NCBI GenBank assembly: GCA_965178525.1
Contig: CBCXVS010000037.1
Coordinates: 1-35,102 of the forward strand
Length of the DNA: 35,102 nt
DNA from: CBCXVS01 sp965178525
GTDB taxonomy: Bacteria > Tectomicrobia > Entotheonellia > Entotheonellales > Entotheonellaceae
Direction: 5' to 3'
Shown here: piece by piece, positions 23,309 through 32,023 of the stretch
How positions within the stretch are numbered: the first letter of the stretch is position 1
How the letters are laid out: the number at the start of each line of letters is the position of its first letter
The notes under the pieces: model-generated
Seen by the model: only the letters and a program-made list of their open reading frames with translations
Told to the model about the DNA's origin: nothing
Database searches by the model: none
Translations under genes and position numbers: made by a program

Positions 23309-23851
23309 ATGTTGATTCACATTGGCCCGTGTACGCTCGAACTCGTCACGGGGGATATCACCCAACAGCGCACCGATGCGATTGTCAATGCCGCCAATAG
23401 CCAGTTGGCCGGGGGCGGGGGCGTCGATGGAGCCATCCACCGGGAGGGAGGGCCGAGCATTATGGCGGAAACGCGGCAGAAGTATCCGCAGGGCTGCCCG
23501 ACAGGGGATGCGGTGATGACCGGCGCTGGCGATCTGCCGGCGCGTTATGTGATTCATACGGTGGGTCCCATTTGGGGAGGCGGACAGCATGGCGAAGAAC
23601 AACAGCTCGCCAGCGCCTACCGGCGCAGTCTAGAGGTCGCAGTCGACCATGGCTGTCAAAGTGTGGCCTTCCCATCATTATCGACTGGCGCCTACGGGTA
23701 CCCGGTGGAGCGGGCTGCACGGACGGCCCTGCAAACGGTCAGCGCGTTTCTCCAAGAGCAGGCACAGCCGCGGCTCGTCCGTTTTGTACTCTTCGACGCC
23801 GGGACACAGGACGTCTTTGCCACCGTGTTGCAAGCTTGGCAGCATGCATAG
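23309..23851 (+). CDS. Macro-domain ADP-ribose-binding protein (YmdB-like)
   Basis: This 180-residue protein is a stand-alone macro domain that binds ADP-ribose and probably removes it from O-acetyl-ADP-ribose or from modified protein or nucleic acid. Diagnostic segments are ELVTGDITQQRTDAIVNAAN, LAGGGGVDGAIHREGG, ARYVIHTVGPIWGGG and SVAFPSLSTGAYGYPV, all in the order of the MacroD/YmdB family. The length is typical. GGAGAGGAG precedes the chosen ATG; a longer frame begins 19 codons earlier without such a site. Its last 8 bases overlap the next gene, which points to joint translation with a membrane protein. Confidence 0.93.
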   Translation: MLIHIGPCTLELVTGDITQQRTDAIVNAANSQLAGGGGVDGAIHREGGPSIMAETRQKYPQGCPTGDAVMTGAGDLPARYVIHTVGPIWGGGQHGEEQQLASAYRRSLEVAVDHGCQSVAFPSLSTGAYGYPVERAARTALQTVSAFLQEQAQPRLVRFVLFDAGTQDVFATVLQAWQHA

Positions 23852-24788
23852 GGTTTGTGGGGTCGTGGCGAACCTGACACCGCTGCAGGTCACGACCAAA
23901 ATCCCGACCCGGCGATTGTATCTCAGCGGCGGTCTTGGCTTGCTCCTCGCTGCTTTCCTCTTGTTTCCAGGCAACCCGGTTTGGGATTTGAGTCAGTCTC
24001 GGGTGCCGAACACGATCCTTGTCTACGGCAGTTTGATGCTCTTGATGCTGGCCATGTATCGGGATCGGCAGCGCTATCTTATCGGGTTCGCGACCCGCCC
24101 GCGTTGGTTCCGGCGCCTGGCGGCACTCGCTGTCCCCCTTGGTTTGGCTGCCCTGCTGCGTGGGATGGATGGGTTCGAGCCGTTGTATGTGCGGTCGCTG
24201 GCGCGGGAATGGGGGCTGATCGAGCCTTTCACTTTTGGGTTGTATTGGCTGGCCATCTGGGTCACGGTGAGCTGGGCTCGCCTGCGCGCGGCGCAAGGGC
24301 AGGAAGCCAAACCGTATGATGCCATGGCGGTGCTGTGGGGCCTTGCTGTACTGGAAGAATGTGATTATCTCGGGATCGTTGGGGGCATCGTTGGCCATAT
24401 CGATGGCGTGTACGTCGGCGCGCTGCACGATCTGGCCGGACTCTGGTACCACACCGGACGCAATCCCTGGTGGGGCGGGGGCGCCGTGGTGCTCGGATGC
24501 CTGCTGCTGGCCTGGGTGTGGAGACATGGGTATTGCAGTGGCGCCTTCCTGCAGCGTGAACTCTGGTCCGCGACAACGATACCCGTGCTGTGTGGCGTGA
24601 TCCTCCTGCTCCTGGCCCAACTGAGTGAGATTGATAACCGGCTCTTGGGCAAATGGGATGTCCTCTGGTGTCGAGCCTGTGAGGAGACATTTGAGTTTTT
24701 CTTTGCGGTCTTACTCCACGGCTCCCTCTGGTTGAAATACAGTCGGGATTATCACGCCATGCCCCCGACCATGCCGCAGGAGACGTGA
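23844..24788 (+). CDS. Polytopic membrane protein of unknown function, coupled to the macro-domain gene
   Basis: I do not recognise this 314-residue protein. It has about seven to eight hydrophobic segments, among them LYLSGGLGLLLAAFLLFPG, VPNTILVYGSLMLLMLAMY, FTFGLYWLAIWVTVSW and TTIPVLCGVILLLLAQL. Charged residues inside or beside the helices stand out: LEECDYLGIVGGIVGHIDG, LHDLAGLWYHTGRNPWW and LSEIDNRLLGKWDVLWCRAC, then EETFEFFF. Glutamate, aspartate and histidine near membrane borders could form an active or ion site. The ATG lies within the stop region of the macro-domain gene (ATGCATAG), so the two genes are coupled. An alternative GTG start lies 21 bases later. Roles in lipid or nucleotide-sugar handling are only guesses. 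Confidence 0.75.
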   Translation: MHRVCGVVANLTPLQVTTKIPTRRLYLSGGLGLLLAAFLLFPGNPVWDLSQSRVPNTILVYGSLMLLMLAMYRDRQRYLIGFATRPRWFRRLAALAVPLGLAALLRGMDGFEPLYVRSLAREWGLIEPFTFGLYWLAIWVTVSWARLRAAQGQEAKPYDAMAVLWGLAVLEECDYLGIVGGIVGHIDGVYVGALHDLAGLWYHTGRNPWWGGGAVVLGCLLLAWVWRHGYCSGAFLQRELWSATTIPVLCGVILLLLAQLSEIDNRLLGKWDVLWCRACEETFEFFFAVLLHGSLWLKYSRDYHAMPPTMPQET

Positions 24789-24921
24789 CGGCACACGGCA
24801 GGCGCCATGTCGCGTCTGCCATGACGTGACATGCCCGGACGACTCGTGTAGACTGTGTCCCTCAATATCTATTATATGTATGGTGTAGGTGTGTCGAAGC
24901 GATGAGTGCGAGAGGAAACGT

Positions 24922-25719
24922 ATGGTTGCCACGCCCCAAGATGCCGCCACAGTGGTGCTGATGCGCGAAGTGCCGGGTATCGGCACGAAGCCGGAAGTGT
25001 TGATGCTGAAACGGCGTGCGGATGCCGCGTTCGCCGCCGGAGCGTATGTTTTTCCCGGTGGGATGCTAGACGCGGAAGATTGGATTCCGGCGTCACTGGC
25101 TCTGTCGCATGATTGGCCACCTGAGGCGGCCGCGGCACGTCTGCAGGATGTGAAGCCGGCGTCAAAGGCATTGGGGTTTTGGATTACCGCCTTGCGTGAG
25201 ACATTTGAGGAGACGGGGATTCTTTTGGCCCGGTATGCGGATGGGCAGCTATGGGAGCCCACTCCGGCTGAGCGCGCGCAGATTGCCAGCCAACGGCGCG
25301 CGTTGCAGCGTGGGGAGGCCCCGTTTGCCACCATCATGCATGATCTCGAACGGTTCCTGGCGACGGATTTGCTCCTCTATTTTGCGCATTGGATAACGCC
25401 GGAAACGCGCCCCCTACGTTTTTCCACGCGTTTTTTCCTGGCCTCGGTGCCGCGTGGGCTGGAGGCGCAGCCCGATCACGTCGAGGTGGTCGAGCACATA
25501 TGGATATCGCCTGAAGACGCCTTGCAACAGCGTGCCCATGGCGATATGGAAATGATGACCGTTACGACCAAAATCTTGCAGACCCTGAGCCGCTTTCCAT
25601 CGGCGGCTGAGGCCGTGAAGCAGTTGCGCCGGGTGCGCGTGGAAACGGTCCTGCCGAAGGCTGCGGTGCAGGAAGATGGCAGCACACGCATGCTGTACCC
25701 AGGTGATGAGGGCTATTAA
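24922..25719 (+). CDS. NUDIX hydrolase, NUDT19/RSD-3-like with split NUDIX box
   Basis: The 265-residue protein has a NUDIX fold with a long insertion inside the signature. The glycine part FPGGMLDAEDW is separated by about 45 residues from ALRETFEETGILLA. This layout is typical of the NUDT7/NUDT19-type acyl-CoA or CoA diphosphatases. Other recognisable parts are TVVLMREVPG, MLKRRADAAFAAGAYVFPGG and HWITPETRPLRFSTRFFLA. AGAGGAAA precedes the preferred ATG. It lies in the same direction as the macro-domain pair with a gap of 133 bases, so a shared transcript is possible. The CoA substrate is inferred from family resemblance only. Confidence 0.9.
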   Translation: MVATPQDAATVVLMREVPGIGTKPEVLMLKRRADAAFAAGAYVFPGGMLDAEDWIPASLALSHDWPPEAAAARLQDVKPASKALGFWITALRETFEETGILLARYADGQLWEPTPAERAQIASQRRALQRGEAPFATIMHDLERFLATDLLLYFAHWITPETRPLRFSTRFFLASVPRGLEAQPDHVEVVEHIWISPEDALQQRAHGDMEMMTVTTKILQTLSRFPSAAEAVKQLRRVRVETVLPKAAVQEDGSTRMLYPGDEGY

Positions 25720-25752
25720 GACGTGCGCCGACGTGGAGCAAGGTGGGGGCGA

Positions 25753-25932
25753 ATGATGTTCTTCTTGCTGTTGCCCGTATGGCTCGGCGGTTGCCTGTCG
25801 ACCTTACAAGTCGGTGGAAGCGCGGATCCATCCTCGCCCTATCGGTCTTGGGGAAGCGAGTATGGCCGCGGTGACGAGTTGCCAACACCACAGTTTATTG
25901 ATATCCACATTGGAGCCGAACCCGCACAATAA
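25753..25932 (+). CDS. Small predicted lipoprotein
   Basis: The 59-residue product begins MMFFLLLPVWLGGC, a short lipoprotein signal with lipobox LGGC, so Cys14 should be lipidated after signal peptidase II cleavage. The rest is polar, with no recognised domain. GGTGGGGGCG precedes the start. The gene lies 33 bases after the NUDIX gene and may share its transcript. Short length limits certainty. Confidence 0.55.
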   Translation: MMFFLLLPVWLGGCLSTLQVGGSADPSSPYRSWGSEYGRGDELPTPQFIDIHIGAEPAQ

Positions 25933-25979
25933 TGAGCCCGTAGTAGCATGGCGGCGATGGCTCAACGTAGGCGCACACG

Positions 25980-26789
25980 ATGCTCAAACCATGGTTTATC
26001 GCCGCCATTGGCAGGCATAACTACGTGAAATATGTCACCTTTGTCACGGACGTCTACCAGAGTGCCTGTGTGCCGTTCAAGGCGCCAGGAACCGACATGA
26101 TCAAGCGCTATCTCATCCCTCGGGGGGGCACGGTCTTCGATATTGGCGCCAATGGGGGACGGTTCACGGCACTTGCCGCGCCGATCGTGGGCACGGCGGG
26201 CAGGGTCTATAGTTTCGAGCCGGTCCCGGCAGCCATACGGGTGCTCAAACGGACCGTCGCGTTACGCCGGTTGTCTCAGGTCGTGGTGGTCGAAACCGCG
26301 CTGTCGAATCTCACGGGCACAGCGGAGATGATCATCCCCCTCAAACATGGCTGGAAGCCCCAACTGCCGATCGCGCACTTGGGAGGGCAGGCCCAACCGG
26401 ATGATGTGCACGAGACCGTCCATGTCCAACAACTGGACGCGTTTTGTGCGGCCGCGTCTCTCGACCGCCTCGACTTCATCAAGTGCGATACGGAGGGGCA
26501 TGAATATTTCGTGTTTGCCGGTGGCCTGCACACGTTGAGGCGCTACCAGCCGCATATTTTCTGTGAAATCGCACACCCGTACCTGGCCCGGTACAACCTG
26601 GAACCCGCCGCTGTCTTCGCGTTGCTGAAGCCGCTGGGGTACCAGAGTTATCTTCCGAACGCCCACGGGCACTTAATCCCTGTGGAGGGGTACCGAGACG
26701 CTGCGGATTATTTTTTTCTGCATCCCTCGAAGCTCGATGCCCAGCTGAAGTTGTTGCTGGGAAGGTCGCAGGGCGCCGCACCAGGCTGA
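25980..26789 (+). CDS. FkbM-family methyltransferase
   Basis: This 269-residue enzyme should transfer a methyl group from S-adenosylmethionine, probably to a hydroxyl of a sugar, lipid or natural product. The SAM-binding motif is TVFDIGANGGRFTALAAPIV, followed by VYSFEPVPAAIRVLKRTVAL. The FkbM core DFIKCDTEGHEYFVFAGG and the later HIFCEIAHPYL are present. The length is normal. The start has only a weak ribosome site. It is the last gene of a same-direction group after the NUDIX and lipoprotein genes and converges on ribB. Confidence 0.9.
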   Translation: MLKPWFIAAIGRHNYVKYVTFVTDVYQSACVPFKAPGTDMIKRYLIPRGGTVFDIGANGGRFTALAAPIVGTAGRVYSFEPVPAAIRVLKRTVALRRLSQVVVVETALSNLTGTAEMIIPLKHGWKPQLPIAHLGGQAQPDDVHETVHVQQLDAFCAAASLDRLDFIKCDTEGHEYFVFAGGLHTLRRYQPHIFCEIAHPYLARYNLEPAAVFALLKPLGYQSYLPNAHGHLIPVEGYRDAADYFFLHPSKLDAQLKLLLGRSQGAAPG

Positions 26790-26848
26790 CGTTGTTGATA
26801 GGCGGCGCCCCAGGCGTGACTTAGATGTTCATTTCGTAAGTCAGACAG

Positions 26849-27466
26849 CTAAGCGGCTTCCCGCGCCAGGCGATACCGGATGAGATCCTCGATCGTCAGC
26901 ATCTTGAGGCCGTGGCGCGCCGCAAAGATTTCCAACTGGGGCCGGCGGGCCATCGTGCCATCTTCATTCATCACCTCACAGATCACGCCAGCGGGCAGCA
27001 GGCCGGCCAGGCGAGCCAAATCGACCGCGCCTTCGGTTTGCCCTTGCCGTTCGAGAACCCCGCCCGCCCGGGCGCGGAGCGGAAAGATATGACCGGGCCG
27101 GGTCAGGTTGTCGGGACGGCAGCGAGGATGGACTGCCGTTTGAATGGTTCGCGCCCGGTCTGCCGCCGAAATGCCGGTGCTCACGCCCTCCCGCGCCTCG
27201 ATTGAAACGGTAAAAGCGGTCCCGTAACGTGAGGTGTTGTTGGCAACCATCTGTGGCAGCTCAAGCTGATCGATGCGCTCGGGCGTCATGGCAAGACAAA
27301 TCAACCCGCAACCTTGGCGCGCCATGAACGTGATGGCGGCGGGCGTGACCTTCTCGGCCGCCATACACAGATCCCCTTCGTTCTCGCGGGATTCATCATC
27401 GCATAGGATGATCATCTTGCCTTGCCGGATGTCCTGTAGAGCCTCTTCAGTCATGACGAAAGCCAT
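26849..27466 (-). CDS. ribB: 3,4-dihydroxy-2-butanone 4-phosphate synthase
   Basis: The 205-residue enzyme converts ribulose 5-phosphate to 3,4-dihydroxy-2-butanone 4-phosphate and formate in riboflavin synthesis. The active-site loop MIILCDDESRENEGDL is complete. Further family segments are MARQGCGLICLAM, TAFTVSIEAREGVSTGISA and DLTRPGHIFPLRA-type sequence (here NLTRPGHIFPLRA). It stands alone, without the GTP cyclohydrolase II (RibA) half found in fused RibBA proteins. AAGGAAG lies 5 bases before the ATG. No FMN riboswitch was recognised upstream; an 11-bp tandem repeat lies there instead. Confidence 0.95.
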   Translation of the reverse strand: MAFVMTEEALQDIRQGKMIILCDDESRENEGDLCMAAEKVTPAAITFMARQGCGLICLAMTPERIDQLELPQMVANNTSRYGTAFTVSIEAREGVSTGISAADRARTIQTAVHPRCRPDNLTRPGHIFPLRARAGGVLERQGQTEGAVDLARLAGLLPAGVICEVMNEDGTMARRPQLEIFAARHGLKMLTIEDLIRYRLAREAA

Positions 27467-27477
27467 GTGTCTTCCTT

Positions 27478-27510
27478 TCAATCTCGGGTCAATCTCGGGT
27501 CAATTCCGGG
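27478..27510. repeat. 11-bp tandem repeat upstream of ribB
   Basis: TCAATCTCGGG occurs twice exactly and a third time as TCAATTCCGGG. It sits directly before the ribB ribosome site, in the untranslated leader. Confidence 0.75.
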
Positions 27511-27849
27511 AGGTTCATGGTCGTTGTAACGCCATGCTATACAGCTTAAGGTTTTGAGAGAGGATGAACGAGCGGGATCTTGCGGACTCTTTCCGTTTTG
27601 TTGCTATTGCCTATATATGCTTACGCCATACGTCAAGCGTACAAGTCTCTCCTCCCGAGCCGTCGAGTGCAATCGGCATCCAGAATGGTATGGTCTCCAG
27701 ATGACCTCTTGGCGTTCCACCGTGGCGGCGGCGCTCTCCCGGTTATGCCATGGGTGGCTTTGGCGTAAGCCAAGGTGTATCCTACGCGGAGATGTGGACG
27801 TTTTCAAAACCGTCCACAGGAGAAGTTGCGTACCAGAAAGGAACACAGG
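27511..27849. other. Divergent intergenic region between ribB and the VOC gene
   Basis: This must hold promoters for both divergent genes. Small frames on the plus strand (for example 27564-27704 and 27580-27768) show a short hydrophobic run but no convincing ribosome site or conserved motif, so I do not call them. No riboswitch fold was recognised. Confidence 0.35.
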
Positions 27850-28383
27850 ATGAGCCGGCTCTTTGGGGATATTATTCAGAATGGCTACGTGGTCCGGGAT
27901 ATTGCCGCCGCCATGCGGCATTGGATCGAGGTGCTCGGCGTTGGCCCGTGGTTTTATATCGAACATTTACCGGTTCCTGATTTTCAGTACAAAGGGCAAC
28001 CCTCACCGGTTGATATCTCGATCGCGCTGGCCAATTCCGGACCGCTCCAAGTGGAACTCATTCAGCAGCGCAACCACGCGCCCTCGCTCTATCTCGATTT
28101 CCTCAACGCCGGGCACGAAGGCTTGCAACATGTGGGCTATGCGGCCACCGATTTCGATGCCGATCTCACCCGGCTGCTGGAGGCGGGCTATCGTATTGGC
28201 CACTCGGGGAGTGTGAGTGGACGCGGACGGTTTGTCTATCTTCTCACAGAAGGGCACCCCGGCACTATCGTCGAACTCTTTGACATGAGCCAAAGCCGGG
28301 ACCGCGTGTTCGCACGGATCGCAGAGGCCGCACGCCATTGGGACGGACAGGATCCGATTCGGACCACCTTGCCGACCGATTAA
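27850..28383 (+). CDS. VOC/glyoxalase-superfamily protein
   Basis: The 177-residue protein has the vicinal oxygen chelate fold of the Glyoxalase_4 kind, which binds a metal and acts on a small oxygenated substrate. It has the usual opening QNGYVVRDIAAAMRHWIEVL, GPWFYIEHL, then QVELIQQRN, HEGLQHVGYAATDF and a metal-ligand glutamate in GTIVELFDM. The domain repeats the beta-alpha-beta-beta-beta unit twice. AAAGGAA precedes the ATG. It lies 14 bases before the transporter-binding-protein gene, so the two are co-transcribed. The enzyme probably acts on the compound that the binding protein captures, but neither is identified. Confidence 0.9.
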   Translation: MSRLFGDIIQNGYVVRDIAAAMRHWIEVLGVGPWFYIEHLPVPDFQYKGQPSPVDISIALANSGPLQVELIQQRNHAPSLYLDFLNAGHEGLQHVGYAATDFDADLTRLLEAGYRIGHSGSVSGRGRFVYLLTEGHPGTIVELFDMSQSRDRVFARIAEAARHWDGQDPIRTTLPTD

Positions 28384-28397
28384 GAAGGAGGGAAAGC

Positions 28398-30059
28398 ATG
28401 AGCAGACGCACTGGAATCGAGACCAACCGTGACCCTCATCTCACCCGGCGGGACGTCTTGCACACCGGGCTGGCCTTGGGGACGGCGTCATGGACCGCAG
28501 CAGTCATGCCAACCCCGGTGGCTGCGGCGCAGGGACGGCGCGGGGGCCATGGGTTTGTGCTCAATTATGCCTATCCCGAGGTGTGGGATCCGCACATCGC
28601 CGGCACGCTCGGCGCTTTGGGTTCGATCAGCCCCATGTATAACCAGGTGGTCGAGTTTAACCCACTCAAGCCCGACGAAGTCATCGGCGATTTGGCCAAG
28701 AGCTGGGAGACCACGGACGACGGCCTGACCTATACCTTCCATCTGCATGAAAACGTGAAGTGGTGGGATGGACACGACCTGACCGCTGAAGATGTGGCCT
28801 TCAGCATCAACCGTATGATCGAGCCCGGACAGCCGCGGCCGCGTGTCGGCTTGCTGCGGCCGATGACCGAAGCCGCTGAAGTGGTTGATCGCAACACGGT
28901 TCGGGTACGCCTGAAGTATTCGTCACCCTCCTTTATCAAATTCCTCGCCGTCGATTACATGAAGGTGGTGCCCAAGCATGTCATCGAGGCGGGGACCGAT
29001 ATCAACGTGTGGCAAAATATCGTCGGCAGCGGCCCCTTCAAGATTACCGGGGCGCGGCGCGGCGATTCCGTGAGGTATGAGCGCAATCCCAATTACTTCA
29101 AACCCGGACTGCCCTATCTCGACCGTCTGACGATGCTAGCGATCGTCGATAAAGGCACGGCCGGAGCGGCCTTCCGGGCTGGGAAGATCCAGATGACTAC
29201 GGCCGTAACCAGCCTCGGGGTGGATGACGTGGTCACGCTGGAAAAGGCGTTGCGAGGCCAATACTCCGTCTCCTGGCAGCCCGTCAATGGCGGGTCGCAT
29301 TTCTTTGCCAATGTCGAAAAAGACCCCTGGAAGGACTTGCGCATCATCCAGGGCCTGCGCTTAGCCACGGACCAATGGGAGATCCAACAGGCGTTTGGAG
29401 AAGGTCACTATCGCGTCGGCGCGCCGTTCGCCGTGGGGTCATGGTATGGCAGCACAACGGACGAGCTGCAGACGCTCCCCGGCTACCGGAAACCCAAAGA
29501 TCAAGACATTGCCGAGGCCAAAGCGGCGCTGAAAGCCGCCGGCTATGATCCGCCGTCGAAGCTCGGCAAGCGCGTCTTGACGACCCCAACGGCGATCTGG
29601 TTCCCTGACTTGGCGCAACTGTGGGCGGCGCAGATGCGGCGCAATCTGGGTGTGGAGATCGAGGTCAAGATCGTCGATACGCCGAGTGGCGTGACCGCCT
29701 ATGTCGCGGGGGATTTTGACCTGGGGCTGTGGGGCTACGGGTTTAATATCGCCGATCCGGACGATTATGTGAATGCGGTCTATGGGCCGGGGGCGCGCAA
29801 TTACACGCGCTGGAAGAACCCGGAGTTCCTGCAGTTGTTCGATCAGCAGTCGCGCGAGTTAGACCGCACCCAGCGCCGCGCCATCCTACGGCAGATGGAG
29901 AACTTGCTGCTCACCGTCGAGGACCCCTACATCCCCACCCAGTGGGCCGGGGGCTTTTATCTCGTCAGCAACAAAGTGAAGACGGCAGCCGGGCCGTTCG
30001 TGGCGGCCCCGACGATCCAAATCGTCCTCAAACACGAGCACTGGTGGTTGGAAGCCTAG
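28398..30059 (+). CDS. Tat-exported solute-binding protein (SBP_bac_5, peptide/opine type)
   Basis: This 553-residue protein is a family 5 extracellular binding protein for an ABC importer of oligopeptides or related compounds. The N-terminus LTRRDVLHTGLALGTASW is a twin-arginine signal, so it is exported folded. Core family segments are VIGDLAKSWETTDDGLTYTF, HLHENVKWWDGHDLTAEDVA, GSGPFKITGARRGDSVRYER and GLWGYGFNIADPDDYVNAVY. AAGGAGGG lies close before the ATG; the longer upstream frame overlaps the VOC gene. No permease or ATPase genes follow; only 6 bases separate its stop from the convergent exporter gene. The rest of the importer must lie elsewhere. Confidence 0.93.
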   Translation: MSRRTGIETNRDPHLTRRDVLHTGLALGTASWTAAVMPTPVAAAQGRRGGHGFVLNYAYPEVWDPHIAGTLGALGSISPMYNQVVEFNPLKPDEVIGDLAKSWETTDDGLTYTFHLHENVKWWDGHDLTAEDVAFSINRMIEPGQPRPRVGLLRPMTEAAEVVDRNTVRVRLKYSSPSFIKFLAVDYMKVVPKHVIEAGTDINVWQNIVGSGPFKITGARRGDSVRYERNPNYFKPGLPYLDRLTMLAIVDKGTAGAAFRAGKIQMTTAVTSLGVDDVVTLEKALRGQYSVSWQPVNGGSHFFANVEKDPWKDLRIIQGLRLATDQWEIQQAFGEGHYRVGAPFAVGSWYGSTTDELQTLPGYRKPKDQDIAEAKAALKAAGYDPPSKLGKRVLTTPTAIWFPDLAQLWAAQMRRNLGVEIEVKIVDTPSGVTAYVAGDFDLGLWGYGFNIADPDDYVNAVYGPGARNYTRWKNPEFLQLFDQQSRELDRTQRRAILRQMENLLLTVEDPYIPTQWAGGFYLVSNKVKTAAGPFVAAPTIQIVLKHEHWWLEA

Positions 30060-30065
30060 CGGGGA

Positions 30066-31658
30066 TTAAGACGCCGCCACGCCACGTTTGTCGTCCGGGC
30101 TGGGCTCAATCGTGGCGCTGGCGTCTCGCGTCCGCTCGGCGCGATTCCGAAACAGACCGGGAAGAATATTGAAGAGCGCGATAAATCCGGACAGGATAAA
30201 AATATCCTGATACGCCGTGATGGTCGCTTCCGCCACCATTATGCGGTGGACATACGCTGCCGCCTTCACCTGCGCCTGGCTCGTGACCTCCCCCAAGCCG
30301 AGAAAAGTCTGCTGCAAGCCGGTTAGGGTCCATTGCGCCGGCAGATCCAAGGCCGCCTGCTGCTGCGCCAACCCGATGGCGTGTGTCGCCCGCTGCTGTT
30401 CCAAAAGCATGGCCGACAACGCCACCCCGAGTGTTCCGGAAATACTGCGCGCCACGGAAAACAGGCCCGTTGCCATCCCCACCTTTTCCTCGGGCAGCGT
30501 GCGCAGCGTCATGAGCATATTGGGCGCATTCACACAGCCATAACTAAAACTCCGCAAGCACAGCATGGCCACGATGATCGTTGACGTAGCGACGGCAGAC
30601 AGCCCGCCAAGCCAGAAATACACGATGGCAAAACAGGCCAGACCGAACAGGAGCGGCAGACGCGGGTCGGTGCGATCGGCGAGTGGTCCCGCCAACAGGG
30701 AACCGACCCCGAAGATCCAGCCCTCATGGAACGTCAACACACCCACCTGGGCCGGCGTGTAGCGATATACCCGCTGCAGGAATATCGTAATGAGAAAAGT
30801 CGAACTCATGAACAAGACCGATACCAAAAACTGCACTAGGGAGCCCAACGCGAAATTAAAGTTGCGATAGAGGCGCAGATCCACCACGGGCGTTTTGCCC
30901 CGTAATTCGATGACGATAAACGCGATGAACGCGGCCGCGGCCATCGTGAACAGCGACCGAATATACGGCGAGTCCCAGCCCTCGAAGCGCCCCTGGGTGA
31001 GGGCCAACATGAGCGGGATCAAAAACCCACCCATGGCGCACAGGCCCCAGAGATCGACCGTGACCTGCCGCGGTTGCCAGGGCTCGGCCGGGATGAGAAA
31101 AAATCCCAGCACCACACTGGACACACTGAATAGGAGGGTTAAGTAAAAGACCATGCGCCAATCAAAGCTCTCGACCAGGAAACCGCCGCTCAAGCGGCCG
31201 AGGGACACGCCTAGGGCGGCTGATATGTTGAACAGCCCGATCGCCGTGCCGCGCTGTTCGGCGGGAAACGAGCGGTACAAGATGGCCATGCAGACGGGTT
31301 GGAGCGGCCCGAAACCGAGCCCTTGCACGACGCGGAAAACGATGAGGGATTCCAGATTCCAGGCGAGGCTACACAACAGGGTTCCAGCCGTGACGATGAC
31401 AAGACTGCATAGAAAGAGCTGCCGCGAGCCCAGCACACTTAACAGCCAGCCCGTGATGGGCATCAACAGGGTCTGCACCAGCATGGCCACGGTCACGACC
31501 CACTGAATCTGATCCAGATCGGCCCGCAGGCTCGTCATCATGTTGGGAATGGCGATCCCTACGCTGACCGAGTCGACGGCGAAAATGAGGCCGGCCAGGA
31601 CCACGGTTACGGTAATCCACCATTTGTAGGCATCGCCGGGAGGTTGGTCTGTGTTCAT
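30066..31658 (-). CDS. DHA2-family MFS drug/metabolite exporter
   Basis: The 530-residue inner-membrane protein has about 14 hydrophobic helices, the layout of EmrB/QacA-type proton antiporters. The start ITVTVVLAGLIFAVDSVSVG, the segment IQWVVTVAMLVQTLLMPITG with LLSVLGSRQLFL, and VVQGLGFGPLQPVCMAILYR are standard for the group. The usual motif C is weakly kept around GVSLGRLSGGFLVE. The frame is open about 34 codons further upstream, without a site; the ATG chosen begins MNTDQPPGDAYKWW. No EmrA-like adaptor gene or TetR regulator sits beside it. The substrate is unknown. It converges tightly on the binding-protein gene. Confidence 0.9.
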   Translation of the reverse strand: MNTDQPPGDAYKWWITVTVVLAGLIFAVDSVSVGIAIPNMMTSLRADLDQIQWVVTVAMLVQTLLMPITGWLLSVLGSRQLFLCSLVIVTAGTLLCSLAWNLESLIVFRVVQGLGFGPLQPVCMAILYRSFPAEQRGTAIGLFNISAALGVSLGRLSGGFLVESFDWRMVFYLTLLFSVSSVVLGFFLIPAEPWQPRQVTVDLWGLCAMGGFLIPLMLALTQGRFEGWDSPYIRSLFTMAAAAFIAFIVIELRGKTPVVDLRLYRNFNFALGSLVQFLVSVLFMSSTFLITIFLQRVYRYTPAQVGVLTFHEGWIFGVGSLLAGPLADRTDPRLPLLFGLACFAIVYFWLGGLSAVATSTIIVAMLCLRSFSYGCVNAPNMLMTLRTLPEEKVGMATGLFSVARSISGTLGVALSAMLLEQQRATHAIGLAQQQAALDLPAQWTLTGLQQTFLGLGEVTSQAQVKAAAYVHRIMVAEATITAYQDIFILSGFIALFNILPGLFRNRAERTRDASATIEPSPDDKRGVAAS

Positions 31659-31780
31659 GCCGCGCCTGTCGGGATGTCGGTAGTTCCTGATGCTAACGTC
31701 GTGGTTGTGAAGCTTGGCTGACGCCTTTGGAAGCAGCGAGCCGCGTGGCCATGGTAGCACACGACCGGGAGGGAGGATAG

Positions 31781-32023
31781 TCGCATGGGGAATTCGAGCC
31801 GGACACCAGTGATCTTGACTTCCTGGTGGAGTTCGAGGACCTGGCCCCGGCAGACCATGCCGATGCCTTCTTTGGTCTCATGGAGGCGCTGCATCGGACG
31901 TTCGGTCGGCCAGTTGATTGGGTCGAGTGGCGGGCGATCCGGAATCCGTATTTTCTGCAGGCGATCGAGCCCACGCGACGGGTATGGTATGCTGCCGCTG
32001 GAAATCCGAAAATACGTGTATGA
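31781..32023 (+). pseudogene. MntA-type nucleotidyltransferase antitoxin, 5' part lost
   Basis: The frame opens after a stop at 31778 with GEFEPDTSDLDFLVEFEDLA, the second half of the minimal nucleotidyltransferase motif, and continues HADAFFGLMEALHRTFGRPV and NPYFLQAIEPTRRVWYAA to its end. MntA proteins need GS-x(about 10)-DxD; the DLD is here, but the helix and GS part are not in frame. Traces of it (FGSSEPRG in one frame at 31726-31749) lie just upstream, separated by stops and frame changes. The antitoxin thus lacks its ATP-binding half, while the toxin gene that overlaps it is intact. Confidence 0.75.

Noticed and set aside
26790..26848. Rho-independent terminator between the FkbM and ribB genes
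   Set aside because: GC-rich repeats are present but no stem followed by a T tract on either strand.
27467..27849. FMN riboswitch upstream of ribB
   Set aside because: I could not find the conserved AGGGGCGGGG-type start or the following helices on the minus strand.
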